Positions 16,115 to 24,051 of a stretch of 34,550 nucleotides of DNA are shown in pieces. The DNA is from Peptococcaceae bacterium BRH_c23 (GTDB lineage Bacteria; Bacillota_B; Desulfitobacteriia; Desulfitobacteriales; Desulfitobacteriaceae). The notes beneath the pieces are model-generated. The model was not told where the DNA came from. It saw only the letters and a list, made by a program, of their open reading frames with translations, and did not search any database. The stretch lies in assembly GCA_000961805.1 (NCBI GenBank), contig LADV01000002.1, positions 1 to 34,550 on the forward strand. The letters run 5' to 3'. Within the stretch, counting starts at the first letter, position 1. The number at the start of each line of letters is the position of its first letter. A program made the translations under genes and the position numbers.

Positions 16115-17071
16115 TTAACGTTTTACATACATTTGAAGTACCTCCCAGAAACGAGGATAACTTAGGTTCATTTCCCACAGTGCGACACCACGAATACCCT
16201 TTTGTTCTGCAAGCTCTAATTTTTCTCTGAGGCTTCGAGGGTCTTCGAAATAGACTGTATGTCGAACTCCCCCTGTCTCATAACGGAAAAAAGTACTATG
16301 TTGTGTTGCATCCCATTGTAGGGGTGCACCCTGTCGCTGTGCAAGCTCAATAGCGCGTTGATAGCTAATCGCTTTTCCGGTCCCTCCCTCTGGCCAATCA
16401 TATCCGTAAAGGGGAATACCCATAAAGATTTTATCTCGGGCAATATTGGCTATGGCGTAATTTAAAACCTGCGTAACCCAGGACAAGGAAGCAACCGATC
16501 CGGGAGGGCTTCCTCCCCAATGCTCTTCGTAAGTCATGAGAATCACTTCATCAAAGGACTGGCCAATTGACTTATACTCAAATGACCCCCTCCAGACGTT
16601 CAGCGGATCACTTTCAGTCTTCGCCGGAACATCAATCGAAACTATGAAATTTGCTCTTTGAAATAACCTTGACCACGTTTGAATCAGCTGGCTAAAAAGT
16701 CGACGGTCTGCAGGGGCTGTTTTTTCTAAATCAAGATTAACCCCATCCAATTGATAATCAACCAAGACATCTCTTATGTTCCGCCAAACAAGGGTAGCAA
16801 ATTCTTGGTCTCGCACCAGACGACTCATTAAAGTGGTCGAAAACTGACCTTGCTTAGTAAGATTGCTAACCACTAAGGAGACTCTAATTCCCATTGCATG
16901 GGCTTCATTAATAAGTCTCCGACTTGGACGCCCACGAAGAGTCCCATCGTTCTCGATTGCTACCTCAAAAAGTGCTAATTCTTTAATGATATTCCCATAG
17001 CGTTTAAGATAAGGATAACCCTTAGCTTGTTCGGTTAAGCCATTATAAAAGGCAAATACATTTAATGGCAT
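16115..17071 (-). CDS. Glycoside hydrolase family 18 protein (YaaH/SleL-like core)
   Basis: A 318-residue (beta/alpha)8-barrel of family 18. The catalytic strand reads LDGVNLDLEKT, a DxxDxE motif with the proton-donor Glu. Other family segments are VILMTYEEHWGGSPPGSVAS, FMGIPLYGYDWP and the final strand GVALWEMNLSYPRFW. The closest known setting is the barrel of the spore cortex/peptidoglycan hydrolases YaaH and SleL, but the LysM repeats of those proteins are missing and there is no signal peptide. It could thus act from the mother cell during sporulation or stay in the cytoplasm. The ATG follows AAAGGGGG. It lies 68 nt after the TagO-like gene. Confidence 0.88.
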   Translation of the reverse strand: MPLNVFAFYNGLTEQAKGYPYLKRYGNIIKELALFEVAIENDGTLRGRPSRRLINEAHAMGIRVSLVVSNLTKQGQFSTTLMSRLVRDQEFATLVWRNIRDVLVDYQLDGVNLDLEKTAPADRRLFSQLIQTWSRLFQRANFIVSIDVPAKTESDPLNVWRGSFEYKSIGQSFDEVILMTYEEHWGGSPPGSVASLSWVTQVLNYAIANIARDKIFMGIPLYGYDWPEGGTGKAISYQRAIELAQRQGAPLQWDATQHSTFFRYETGGVRHTVYFEDPRSLREKLELAEQKGIRGVALWEMNLSYPRFWEVLQMYVKR

Positions 17072-17139
17072 ACTTATACCCCCTTTCTGACCATCATATG
17101 CATGGTTAGAAAAAGAAGTGTAAGTGGATGGATGAGTTT

Positions 17140-18183
17140 TTACTTAGAATGCCGTCGGCTAAACACTGTAAGCCTTGCGGCTCGGCGCATAAGAATCATG
17201 ATTAACAAGGCAAATACTACGCAAAGTACCACTAAAGCCCAAATCCATTGTCCCTTGGCTCCTAACACCGCTGCCAAGCCGAAACAAGCACTGATCCCAT
17301 ACATTAATACCACAGCCTGGCGGTGAGTAAACCCTGCATCCAGTAAACGATGGTGCAAGTGCCCTCGATCAGCCTTCGCAATGGATTGCCCTCGCAATTT
17401 TCGCCGAATAATGGCAAAGGTCAAATCTGTAACCGGCATGCCTAAGACAAGAAGTGGAAATACTAATCCTAAAATCGTAGCCGTTTTGAGTAGCCCCATG
17501 ATGGAAATTCCGCCGATGATATACCCGAGGAACATACTCCCTGAATCTCCCATAAAAACTCGTGCGGGGGGGAAATTAAAGAACAGAAAACCAAGCAGGG
17601 CACCCGCTAACGCAAGCATAAGATTGGCTGCGGATAATTCATGAATCCGATTAGCAGACCAAAACAAAAGCAAAGTCACTATAAAACATATTCCAGCGGC
17701 AAGCCCATCTAGACCATCCGAGACATTAACAGTGTTTACCAGCCCTACCACCCAAAAGATCATTAAAATAAGGCCGATGGCACTTAGCCCATAATCTTTA
17801 AAAACGATGGGATCGATAAAGGGTAGCGAGATACTATTCATGGAAAACCCAAAGGGGAGAAGCACCCCCACAGCCGCGATTTGCCAATAAAGCTTATGCA
17901 AAGGGCGGATTTCACGGATATCATCCCAAATACCCACTACCAAAATGATGGTGCTACCTATGAACAACCCCCAAATTAGTTTATCCCATACCTGTGTCAC
18001 TATGGCCGCGATCCAAAACGCAGCATAGATTGCCAATCCACCAAGCCGGGGAATCGGTCGACTGTGGACGTGTCGTCCACCTGGATGAGCTATTGCGCCC
18101 CACCTTTTCGCCAGTATGATGGTAATCGGAGTTGCAAACACGGCAATTACTAAGCCCATAAGAAAGGTCAACCCATATGTCAT
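17140..18183 (-). CDS. Undecaprenyl-phosphate sugar-1-phosphate transferase (TagO/WecA type)
   Basis: Polytopic membrane enzyme of 347 residues that moves a GlcNAc-type sugar phosphate from UDP-sugar to undecaprenyl phosphate, beginning synthesis of a wall-linked polymer. About ten membrane segments are visible. The family's conserved cytoplasmic loops are present: HSRPIPRLGGLAIY, the catalytic NTVNVSDGLDGLAAG, NFPPARVFMGDSGSMFLGY and RGHLHHRLLDAGFTHRQA. The sequence fits WecA/TagO better than MraY. The ATG at 18183 overlaps the stop of the 32-codon ORF by 4 nt (ATGA), so translation is probably coupled. The product polymer cannot be told from the window. Confidence 0.93.
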   Translation of the reverse strand: MTYGLTFLMGLVIAVFATPITIILAKRWGAIAHPGGRHVHSRPIPRLGGLAIYAAFWIAAIVTQVWDKLIWGLFIGSTIILVVGIWDDIREIRPLHKLYWQIAAVGVLLPFGFSMNSISLPFIDPIVFKDYGLSAIGLILMIFWVVGLVNTVNVSDGLDGLAAGICFIVTLLLFWSANRIHELSAANLMLALAGALLGFLFFNFPPARVFMGDSGSMFLGYIIGGISIMGLLKTATILGLVFPLLVLGMPVTDLTFAIIRRKLRGQSIAKADRGHLHHRLLDAGFTHRQAVVLMYGISACFGLAAVLGAKGQWIWALVVLCVVFALLIMILMRRAARLTVFSRRHSK

Positions 18184-18278
18184 GATTGTTTTTCAACCGC
18201 CTTTACTAGACAATCCCCAGGGAAAGAATTCTCATTTGCCTTTGCACGATCTATAATTGCTACTTTAGAATTTGTCAC
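18180..18278 (-). CDS. 32-residue ORF coupled to the TagO-like gene
   Basis: A GTG-started frame (VTNSKVAIIDRAKAN..., ending VEKQS) with AAAGGGG about 10 nt upstream. Its TGA overlaps the ATG of the transferase gene as ATGA. The transferase has only a distant ribosome site of its own (AAAGGCGG, about 13 nt), so translation of this small ORF may set transferase expression. No family recognised. It could be a small protein or merely a leader peptide. Confidence 0.55.
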   Translation of the reverse strand: MTNSKVAIIDRAKANENSFPGDCLVKAVEKQS

Positions 18279-18353
18279 TATTATGCTTCCCCTTTCGTAC
18301 GTAAAAAGACTTCTAGTTTCCTTACCCGATTAACAGCAGGTCGATCCTTGATT

Positions 18354-18824
18354 CTAGACGAGATCTGGGAAATCCCATTGACGCAATACTTCATACACAA
18401 TAACCGCAACTGAATTTGATAAATTTAGAGAACGGGCGTCTGCGCGCATTGGCAGGCGAATGGCTGTTTCTGGGTAACGCGCAAGAATTTCAGGATCCAA
18501 CCCTTTGGTTTCCTTGCCAAAAAGCAAGTATCCTCCATCATCATATAAGAGTTCGGTATAGGATTTTCCACCTTTTGTCGTAGCTAAGTAGCGAGTACCC
18601 ACAGGATTCTTTTCCTCAAACTCGGCAAAATTTTCGTAAATAACGATATCTAGAAGGTGCCAGTAGTCTAATCCAGCACGTTTTAGTTGCTTGTCATCAA
18701 TGCTAAAACCTAATGGTTTTACTAAATGTAGTGTAGCTCCAGTCGCAGCGCAAAGTCGAGCGACGTTCCCCGTATTGGGTGGGATTTCTGGCTCAACTAA
18801 GACAATATTAAGTCGCTTGTTCAA
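18354..18824 (-). CDS. trmL: tRNA (cytidine/uridine-34-2'-O)-methyltransferase TrmL
   Basis: SPOUT-class methyltransferase that 2'-O-methylates the wobble nucleotide of leucine tRNAs. Family blocks are LNIVLVEPEIPPNTGNVARL, HLVKPLGFSIDDKQLKRAGL, YLLFGKETKGLDPEI and the knot-forming RLPMRADARSLNLSNSVAV. The TTG at 18824 has AAAGGGG about 10 nt upstream and gives 156 residues, the usual size. The longer frame would overlap the FmdB-like gene. It is the second gene of the operon. Its known substrates are tRNA-Leu species, one of which (CAA anticodon) is encoded at 7001-7086. Confidence 0.95.
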   Translation of the reverse strand: MNKRLNIVLVEPEIPPNTGNVARLCAATGATLHLVKPLGFSIDDKQLKRAGLDYWHLLDIVIYENFAEFEEKNPVGTRYLATTKGGKSYTELLYDDGGYLLFGKETKGLDPEILARYPETAIRLPMRADARSLNLSNSVAVIVYEVLRQWDFPDLV

Positions 18825-18840
18825 AAATCTGGTACCCCTT

Positions 18841-19056
18841 TCACTGACAGCCTGTACAATTTCCGTGACACCCTTGCGAACAACGTCCGCCCCCAAATCC
18901 TCCCGGAACTCCTAAACTTGCAAATCCAGAGATGTGTTTCATGAGCCCCGTGTTCCCACACTCGCTACAAGTCAGGCACTCACCGTTTTCTCCCATTCTA
19001 CACAATTCAGTGGTCACAACCCCACAGCTCGGGCACCCGAATTCATACATTGGCAT
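18841..19056 (-). CDS. FmdB-type zinc-ribbon protein
   Basis: A 71-residue protein that begins MPMYEFGCPSCG and has the second Cys pair in LTCSECGNTGLMKH, the single zinc ribbon of the FmdB/CxxC_CxxC_SSSS family. The tail is unusual in being rich in Gly and Cys (GRCSQGCHGNCTGC), which could bind another metal. The role of these small proteins is poorly known; a regulatory function was proposed for the founder. GGGAGG lies 9 nt before the ATG at 19056. It is the first gene after the promoter at 19117-19145, and trmL follows after 16 nt. Confidence 0.88.
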   Translation of the reverse strand: MPMYEFGCPSCGVVTTELCRMGENGECLTCSECGNTGLMKHISGFASLGVPGGFGGGRCSQGCHGNCTGCQ

Positions 19057-19116
19057 AGCATAATTCCTCCCAGTGTCTTCTTAGAATTAAGCGAAGTCTC
19101 AACGACTATCCAAACT

Positions 19117-19145
19117 ATTATAACCTAAAATTCTGACAAACCCAA
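19117..19145 (-). promoter_or_regulatory. Sigma-A-type promoter of the FmdB-trmL-TagO operon
   Basis: TTGGGT (19145-19140) and TATAAT (19122-19117) are separated by 17 nt. The perfect -10 box lies about 60 nt before the FmdB-like start. Confidence 0.7.
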
Positions 19146-19622
19146 ACTAATAATATGGAAACTTGTCACTTATCTTTACAAATACCTACTCTTTCCCACC
19201 ATTTCCTTGCCGAGTAGACATCCACGTCTATAGCACTTCCACTAATCCCAAGATTATGCCTACTACTATAATAGCCTTCCTAAGGCAGCAACTCTTGCTC
19301 CTATGTCGAGACTTAAATTGAATAAGTATTTATCACAAAACATCTACGCCGAAGTGGAACACAGAGTCCTCAGTAAAGTTTCCAATGACCTAACCACAGT
19401 GCACGGAGGGGTAAGCGAAGTCCCCCTTAGTTTATATCATAACCTTAATTCATTTATTAGAGCCCTTTGCATCCTGCAATCTTGGAGAACATCTTACAAT
19501 AGATCAGATTGGGGAGAAAGATTAGTTTGTTTTAGCAGATATTCTGTATACTTTACCGAAACCTCTAGATGTTCCTAGTCATTTTTGATAAAGTTAATAA
19601 CATCTTCAAAGGAGGAATTAGC
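19146..19622 (+). other. Long gene-free region before aconitase; possible leader RNA
   Basis: No gene with a recognisable product is present. A TATAAT at 19267-19272 lacks a good -35 partner. Transcription from there would give a leader of about 340 nt before the aconitase ATG. The leader can form a short GC-rich hairpin around 19405-19425 (GAGGGG ... TCCCCC). I saw no T-box sequence and no known riboswitch core. A 91-codon plus-strand frame at 19303-19578 has no ribosome site or family resemblance. Confidence 0.35.
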
Positions 19623-21542
19623 ATGGGCCAAAATCTGACACAAAAAATACTTTCATCCCACTTGGTATCCGGAGACTTGCAAAAAGGAAATGAGATCGCG
19701 CTCCGTATTGATCAAACCCTAACCCAAGACGCCACAGGAACGATGGCCTACTTACAATTTGAGGCCATGAACCTTTCTAGAGTACAAACCGAGTGCTCGG
19801 TGAGTTATATAGATCATAATACTCTCCAGACAGGGTTTGAAAATGCAGATGACCACGCGTTTCTGCAAAGTACTGCCGCCCGCTTTGGTGCGTATTTTTC
19901 TCGACCTGGAAACGGAATTTGTCACCAAGTCCATCTAGAACGCTTCGCCAAACCTGGCAAAACTCTGCTAGGCTCGGATAGCCATACCCCTACTGCCGGT
20001 GGTATGGGGATGCTCGCTATGGGTGCCGGGGGTTTAGATGTTGCCGTAGCCATGGGTGGCGGAGCTTTTTACCTTCCCAAACCTAAGGTGCTTCGGGTCT
20101 GGCTGACTGGTCAACTTTCGGATTGGGTCTCAGCCAAAGATATCATCTTGGAAATTCTCCGTACCCTCACCGTAAAAGGAGGCGTAGGGAAAATTATTGA
20201 GTACGCTGGACCGGGTGTGAAAACCCTGACAGTTCCCGAACGCTCTACTATCACAAATATGGGCGCTGAATTAGGGGCGTCTTCTTCAATCTTTCCCAGT
20301 GACGAACAAACTCTTAAATTTTTAGAAGCCCAAGGAAGAGCGGAGGACTATGTGCCTCTCTTTGCCGATGACGATGCCTCCTATGATGAAGAACTGGCAA
20401 TTGATCTTTCCTTACTGGTTCCACTAATCGCACAACCGCATAGCCCAGACAACGTGGTCCCAGTCAGCGAACACTCAGCTACACCTGTTAATCAAGTCGC
20501 CATTGGAAGTTGTACGAACTCATCCTATCAAGATCTGATGCGCGTCAGTCAAATCTTAAAAGGAAAACACGTTCATCCGGACGTAAGCTTAGTCATTTCC
20601 CCTGGATCACGTCAAGTCTTAAGCATGCTCTCCAGTAATGGTGCTTTGACGGATCTTCTCGATAGTGGCGCACGACTGCTTGAATCAACCTGTGGTCCGT
20701 GCATTGGCATGGGACAGTCTCCCATCTCTAAAGCGGTCTCCGTCCGAACCTTTAACCGAAATTTCGAGGGTCGAAGTGGCACTCAAGATGCTTCCGTCTT
20801 TTTGGCAAGCCCGGAAGTGGCAGCAGCTTGTGCTTTGACGGGCTTCATAACCGATCCTCGCACCTTGGAAATCTCACCCCTTGTGGAGTTTCCAGAGCGG
20901 TTTCGAATTGATGACAGTATGATTTTACCCCCTGGTGATCCAAATACCCCAATTCGACGCGGCCCGAATATTCAACCTCTACCTCTAGCCCCTGCCTTAG
21001 ACGATGTTCTTGACTTGCCCGTTATTTTAAAGCTTGGCAACAACATTACGACGGATGATATCATGCCCGCCGGTTCTAAAATCCTACCCCTCCGCTCCAA
21101 TATCCCAGCCATCTCTGAATTCACCTTTCATAAGATCGATAAACAGTTTGCAGCAAAAGCAAAAGCCTTCAAGCAAAGTGTCATTGTCGGAGGCCACAAT
21201 TATGGTCAAGGCTCTAGCCGTGAACATGCCGCTCTTGCTCCTATGTCCTTAGGACTGCGTGTCGTCTTAGTCCAAAGTTTTGCCCGTATCCACCGTGCAA
21301 ACCTGATTAATTTTGGCATTCTACCCCTTACCTTCGTCCAAGAAAAAGATTTGGATCGTATTCAGCCCGGGACGATTTTACACCTATCAGGCCTTCATCA
21401 GGCCATTTACTCGTCTGAACCTTTTGCCGTTACCATAGATAATGACCCAGTCCCTGTCTTAGTTAAACATGATCTCACCGAACGACAAGCTACAATCCTT
21501 CTGGCCGGGGGACTTCTTAATTCAACGAGCGCTTCTGTCTAA
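19623..21542 (+). CDS. Aconitate hydratase
   Basis: Converts citrate to isocitrate through a [4Fe-4S] cluster. The 639 residues have the three cluster cysteines in AIGSCTNSSYQDL and LLESTCGPCIGMGQSP. Substrate-binding blocks include LLGSDSHTPTAGGMGMLAMG, and the swivel domain contains GNNITTDDIMPAGSK and GGHNYGQGSSREHAALAPM. The length, shorter than the roughly 900-residue AcnA, matches the mitochondrial-like single-chain form common in anaerobic Firmicutes. AAAGGAGG lies 7 nt before the ATG at 19623; a longer frame at 19569 has no such site. It is preceded by a long untranslated region and followed by a weak hairpin. No citrate synthase or isocitrate dehydrogenase is nearby. Confidence 0.96.
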   Translation: MGQNLTQKILSSHLVSGDLQKGNEIALRIDQTLTQDATGTMAYLQFEAMNLSRVQTECSVSYIDHNTLQTGFENADDHAFLQSTAARFGAYFSRPGNGICHQVHLERFAKPGKTLLGSDSHTPTAGGMGMLAMGAGGLDVAVAMGGGAFYLPKPKVLRVWLTGQLSDWVSAKDIILEILRTLTVKGGVGKIIEYAGPGVKTLTVPERSTITNMGAELGASSSIFPSDEQTLKFLEAQGRAEDYVPLFADDDASYDEELAIDLSLLVPLIAQPHSPDNVVPVSEHSATPVNQVAIGSCTNSSYQDLMRVSQILKGKHVHPDVSLVISPGSRQVLSMLSSNGALTDLLDSGARLLESTCGPCIGMGQSPISKAVSVRTFNRNFEGRSGTQDASVFLASPEVAAACALTGFITDPRTLEISPLVEFPERFRIDDSMILPPGDPNTPIRRGPNIQPLPLAPALDDVLDLPVILKLGNNITTDDIMPAGSKILPLRSNIPAISEFTFHKIDKQFAAKAKAFKQSVIVGGHNYGQGSSREHAALAPMSLGLRVVLVQSFARIHRANLINFGILPLTFVQEKDLDRIQPGTILHLSGLHQAIYSSEPFAVTIDNDPVPVLVKHDLTERQATILLAGGLLNSTSASV

Positions 21543-21562
21543 TACTGACTATAGAAAACTTT

Positions 21563-21580
21563 CTTCAGGTGAAGTTTTTT
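21563..21580 (+). terminator. Weak hairpin with T-run after aconitase
   Basis: CTTCA and TGAAG (loop GG) are followed by six T. A longer imperfect pairing, ACTATA...CTTCAG with CTGAAG-TATAGT, spans about 21548-21599 and could compete. Termination efficiency is doubtful. Confidence 0.45.
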
Positions 21581-21709
21581 ACTCCATCTGAAGTATAGTT
21601 CTTCAAATTTTTACAGATTTTCCGGAACCATTGATAATACCCACTGAAATCCACAGAAAAACGTGTTATGATAATTTACATGTTAATAACAATTAAAGAG
21701 GGGGATCAG

Positions 21710-22207
21710 ATGCTCACTGACCAAGATCGCAGACTGCTGAAACTCATCGCGCAAGATTGTCGTTTAAAACCTGAGGAGCTTTCCATCCAAACGGGATTGT
21801 CGCCTGACTACGTCAGAAGTAGAATCAGTGAATGGGAAAAGGATAAAGTAATCGTTGGCTATCAACCAATGATTAACTGGGCTCGCACTGGCGAGGAGAA
21901 GGTTACCGCTTTGATTGAAGTTAGAGTATTACCCCAGCGGGGTTACGGTTTTGACAAAATTGCTAAACGGTTACAAAAATACCCAGAGATAACCTCTTTG
22001 TTTCTAATGTCCGGTGGATTTGACCTAGCTTTGCTCGTTGAAGGCAAAACAATGCAAGATGTCGCCCTGTTTGTTGCTGAAAAGCTAGCTCCTCATGAGC
22101 ACGTTCAAAGTACAGCAACCCATTTTTTACTTCGCCGCTATAAGCAAGACGGTGTCGAGCTTATGGGAGAGGAAGAGACAATTCAACGTCTCGTGGTCTC
22201 GCCATGA
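21710..22207 (+). CDS. Lrp/AsnC-family regulator (AlaR-like)
   Basis: A 165-residue transcription regulator. The N-terminal helix-turn-helix is LTDQDRRLLKLIAQDCRLKP followed by LSIQTGLSPDYVRSRISEWE. The rest is the RAM ligand-binding domain (TALIEVRVLPQRGYGFDKIA, FLMSGGFDLALLVEG). In Bacillus subtilis an Lrp-type gene (alaR) sits directly before and controls an alanine transaminase gene (alaT). The same order here, with a 4-nt ATGA overlap to the aminotransferase, makes an equivalent role likely. The ATG at 21710 follows GAGGGGG. A possible -10 box (TATGAT, about 21668) has only a weak -35. Confidence 0.88.
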   Translation: MLTDQDRRLLKLIAQDCRLKPEELSIQTGLSPDYVRSRISEWEKDKVIVGYQPMINWARTGEEKVTALIEVRVLPQRGYGFDKIAKRLQKYPEITSLFLMSGGFDLALLVEGKTMQDVALFVAEKLAPHEHVQSTATHFLLRRYKQDGVELMGEEETIQRLVVSP

Positions 22208-23373
22208 AAAAGTATCTTGCCTCCCATGTCGCTACTCTTCCCCCTTCGGGGATCCGGAAGTTTTTTGATCTCGTAGCAACCATGAAAGACGTAATTTCGC
22301 TAGGGGTGGGAGAACCCGACTTTGTAACCCCTTGGACCATACGGGAAAGTGGCATCTTTTCCTTAGAACAGGGTCAGACAATGTATACAAGTAATGCTGG
22401 CCTCTTTGAATTGCGTGAGGAACTTTCCCACCATTTATCGAGAACTTTGGGCCTTTCCTATGCTCCACTTGATGAAATTCTCATCACCACTGGAGCCAGC
22501 GAGGCTGTTGACCTAGTGATGAGAGCTGTCCTCGATGCTGGAGATGTCGTCTTAGTTCCTGATCCATCCTATGTATCCTATGCCCCTTGCGCAATATTGG
22601 CTGGGGCCAGTGTTCGCTTCGTACCAACCCTTGCTAAAGACGATTTTCGTTTAAGGGTGGAAGAATTAGACAAAGTATATACCCCCAAAGCGAAGCTTCT
22701 CGTTCTATCCTTCCCGAATAACCCGACTGGCGCAATCATGACTCGGGAGGACCTTCTCCCAATCGCAGAGTTTGTAGAAAAGCATAATCTTCTCGTCCTT
22801 GCGGATGATATTTATTCTGATCTTACTTATGACGGAACCCATGTCTCATTTGCCAGCTTACCCGGTATGCGCGACCGCACACTCTTTGTCAGCGGATTCT
22901 CAAAATCTTATGCCATGACGGGCTGGAGAATCGGCTATGTCGCAGGGAACGCCCATCTCATAGGTGGCATGACAAAGATTCATCAATACACAATGCTCTG
23001 TGCCCCGATCATGGGCCAAATCTCTGCCTTAGAGGCCTTGCGTTCCGCCACTGATGCTAAAAACGACATGGTCACTGAATACGATCGGAGACGCCGCCTG
23101 ATGGTTCACGGCTTCCGGCAAATGGGGCTTGACTGTTTCGAACCCTTAGGAGCCTTTTACGTCTTCCCCGATATTTCCAAGACCAGATTATCCTCTGAGG
23201 AGTTTGCCGAACAACTCCTCAAAAGCGAAAAGGTCGCGGTAGTTCCTGGGACGGCATTTGGACCGTCCGGAGAAGGACATATTCGGTGTTCCTATGCCTA
23301 TTCCACTGAACAACTTCTGGAGGCCCTTAAACGAATTACGCGTTTTGTCGAGCAAAGATTAGCAAATCTATAA
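22204..23373 (+). CDS. Class I PLP aminotransferase (AlaT-like)
   Basis: A 389-residue fold-type I aminotransferase, probably for alanine or another neutral amino acid. Motifs are ISLGVGEPDFVTPW near the N-terminus, TTGASEAVDLVMRAVLDAGD, LSFPNNPTGAIM, VLADDIYSDLTYDG and the PLP-binding lysine in SGFSKSYAMTGWRIGYVAG. The substrate-carboxylate Arg is in GHIRCSYAYSTEQL. Substrate choice is inferred from its coupling to the AlaR-like regulator gene (4-nt overlap). A strong terminator follows at 23412, so the two genes form a closed transcription unit. Confidence 0.9.
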   Translation: MKKYLASHVATLPPSGIRKFFDLVATMKDVISLGVGEPDFVTPWTIRESGIFSLEQGQTMYTSNAGLFELREELSHHLSRTLGLSYAPLDEILITTGASEAVDLVMRAVLDAGDVVLVPDPSYVSYAPCAILAGASVRFVPTLAKDDFRLRVEELDKVYTPKAKLLVLSFPNNPTGAIMTREDLLPIAEFVEKHNLLVLADDIYSDLTYDGTHVSFASLPGMRDRTLFVSGFSKSYAMTGWRIGYVAGNAHLIGGMTKIHQYTMLCAPIMGQISALEALRSATDAKNDMVTEYDRRRRLMVHGFRQMGLDCFEPLGAFYVFPDISKTRLSSEEFAEQLLKSEKVAVVPGTAFGPSGEGHIRCSYAYSTEQLLEALKRITRFVEQRLANL

Positions 23374-23411
23374 AGAAACTATCACGAACCCTACAACTAA
23401 AATGAACGAAT

Positions 23412-23468
23412 AAGCGAACAGGCACCTTGGTTAATCGACCGCTGTGCCTGTTCGCTTTATTTCTTCTC
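23412..23468 (+). terminator. Strong intrinsic terminator after aminotransferase
   Basis: AAGCGAACAGGCAC and GTGCCTGTTCGCTT form a perfect 14-bp stem with an 18-nt loop, followed by TTATTTCTTCTC. Confidence 0.9.
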
Positions 23469-23553
23469 GAACCATGTTCATATAAGTATAAATACAACTA
23501 CATCCATTATATAATGAGAGAATCAATATCTTATTGGCTAAGGAGAGATCGTC

Positions 23554-24051
23554 TTGAAAACAATCATTGTCTTCTCCACTTCTCACGGGACAACAGAAAA
23601 AGCTGCTCAATTACTCCAGGAGCAACTCAAGGGTGAGGTTGAATTAGTCAACCTCAAGAAGTGCTCAAACCCCAATTTAGCCAGCTACAAGTCCATCATC
23701 CTAGGAAGTTCTATTTATGCAGGTTCTGTTAAATCGAGAGTCAAACAATTCCTCAAGCAAAATCAAAGCCTTCTTATGACCAAGCAACTAGGTTTATTTC
23801 TCTGCTGTATGTATGAAGGAGAAAAATCTAAGAAACAATTTGAAACTGCTTATCCAAAGGAAATCAGAGATCATGCTATCGCGAAGGGACTATTTGGTGG
23901 GGAATTCATTGTCTCAAACATGAACTTTTTTGAACGTCAAATCGTGAAAAAGGTTGCTGGTGTAACCAGTGATGTGTCTAATCTTAAGGTTGACGAAATC
24001 AAACGATTTGCCGAAATATTTAACACATCACCAGTGAACCCTAAATTATAA
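23554..24051 (+). CDS. Flavodoxin-domain protein (HemG-like)
   Basis: A 165-residue flavodoxin-fold protein. The FMN phosphate loop is TSHGTTEKAAQ, and the second flavin-contact block is ILGSSIYAGSVKSRVKQFL. The later LFLCCMYEGEKSKKQFETAY and MNFFERQIVKKVAG match the flavodoxin_5/HemG-like group of menaquinone-linked or stand-alone oxidoreductases. The exact redox partner is unknown. It starts with TTG after AAGGAGAG at 6 nt. A TATAAT lies at 23510-23515, without a clear -35. Its stop codon overlaps that of queG on the other strand. Confidence 0.82.
   Translation: MKTIIVFSTSHGTTEKAAQLLQEQLKGEVELVNLKKCSNPNLASYKSIILGSSIYAGSVKSRVKQFLKQNQSLLMTKQLGLFLCCMYEGEKSKKQFETAYPKEIRDHAIAKGLFGGEFIVSNMNFFERQIVKKVAGVTSDVSNLKVDEIKRFAEIFNTSPVNPKL

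Noticed and set aside
19380..19450. T-box or known riboswitch before aconitase
   Set aside because: No TGGNACCGCG-like T-box, specifier loop or recognised riboswitch core could be found.
19303..19578. 91-codon plus-strand frame before aconitase
   Set aside because: No ribosome site, no motif, uneven composition; it lies in what looks like a leader.
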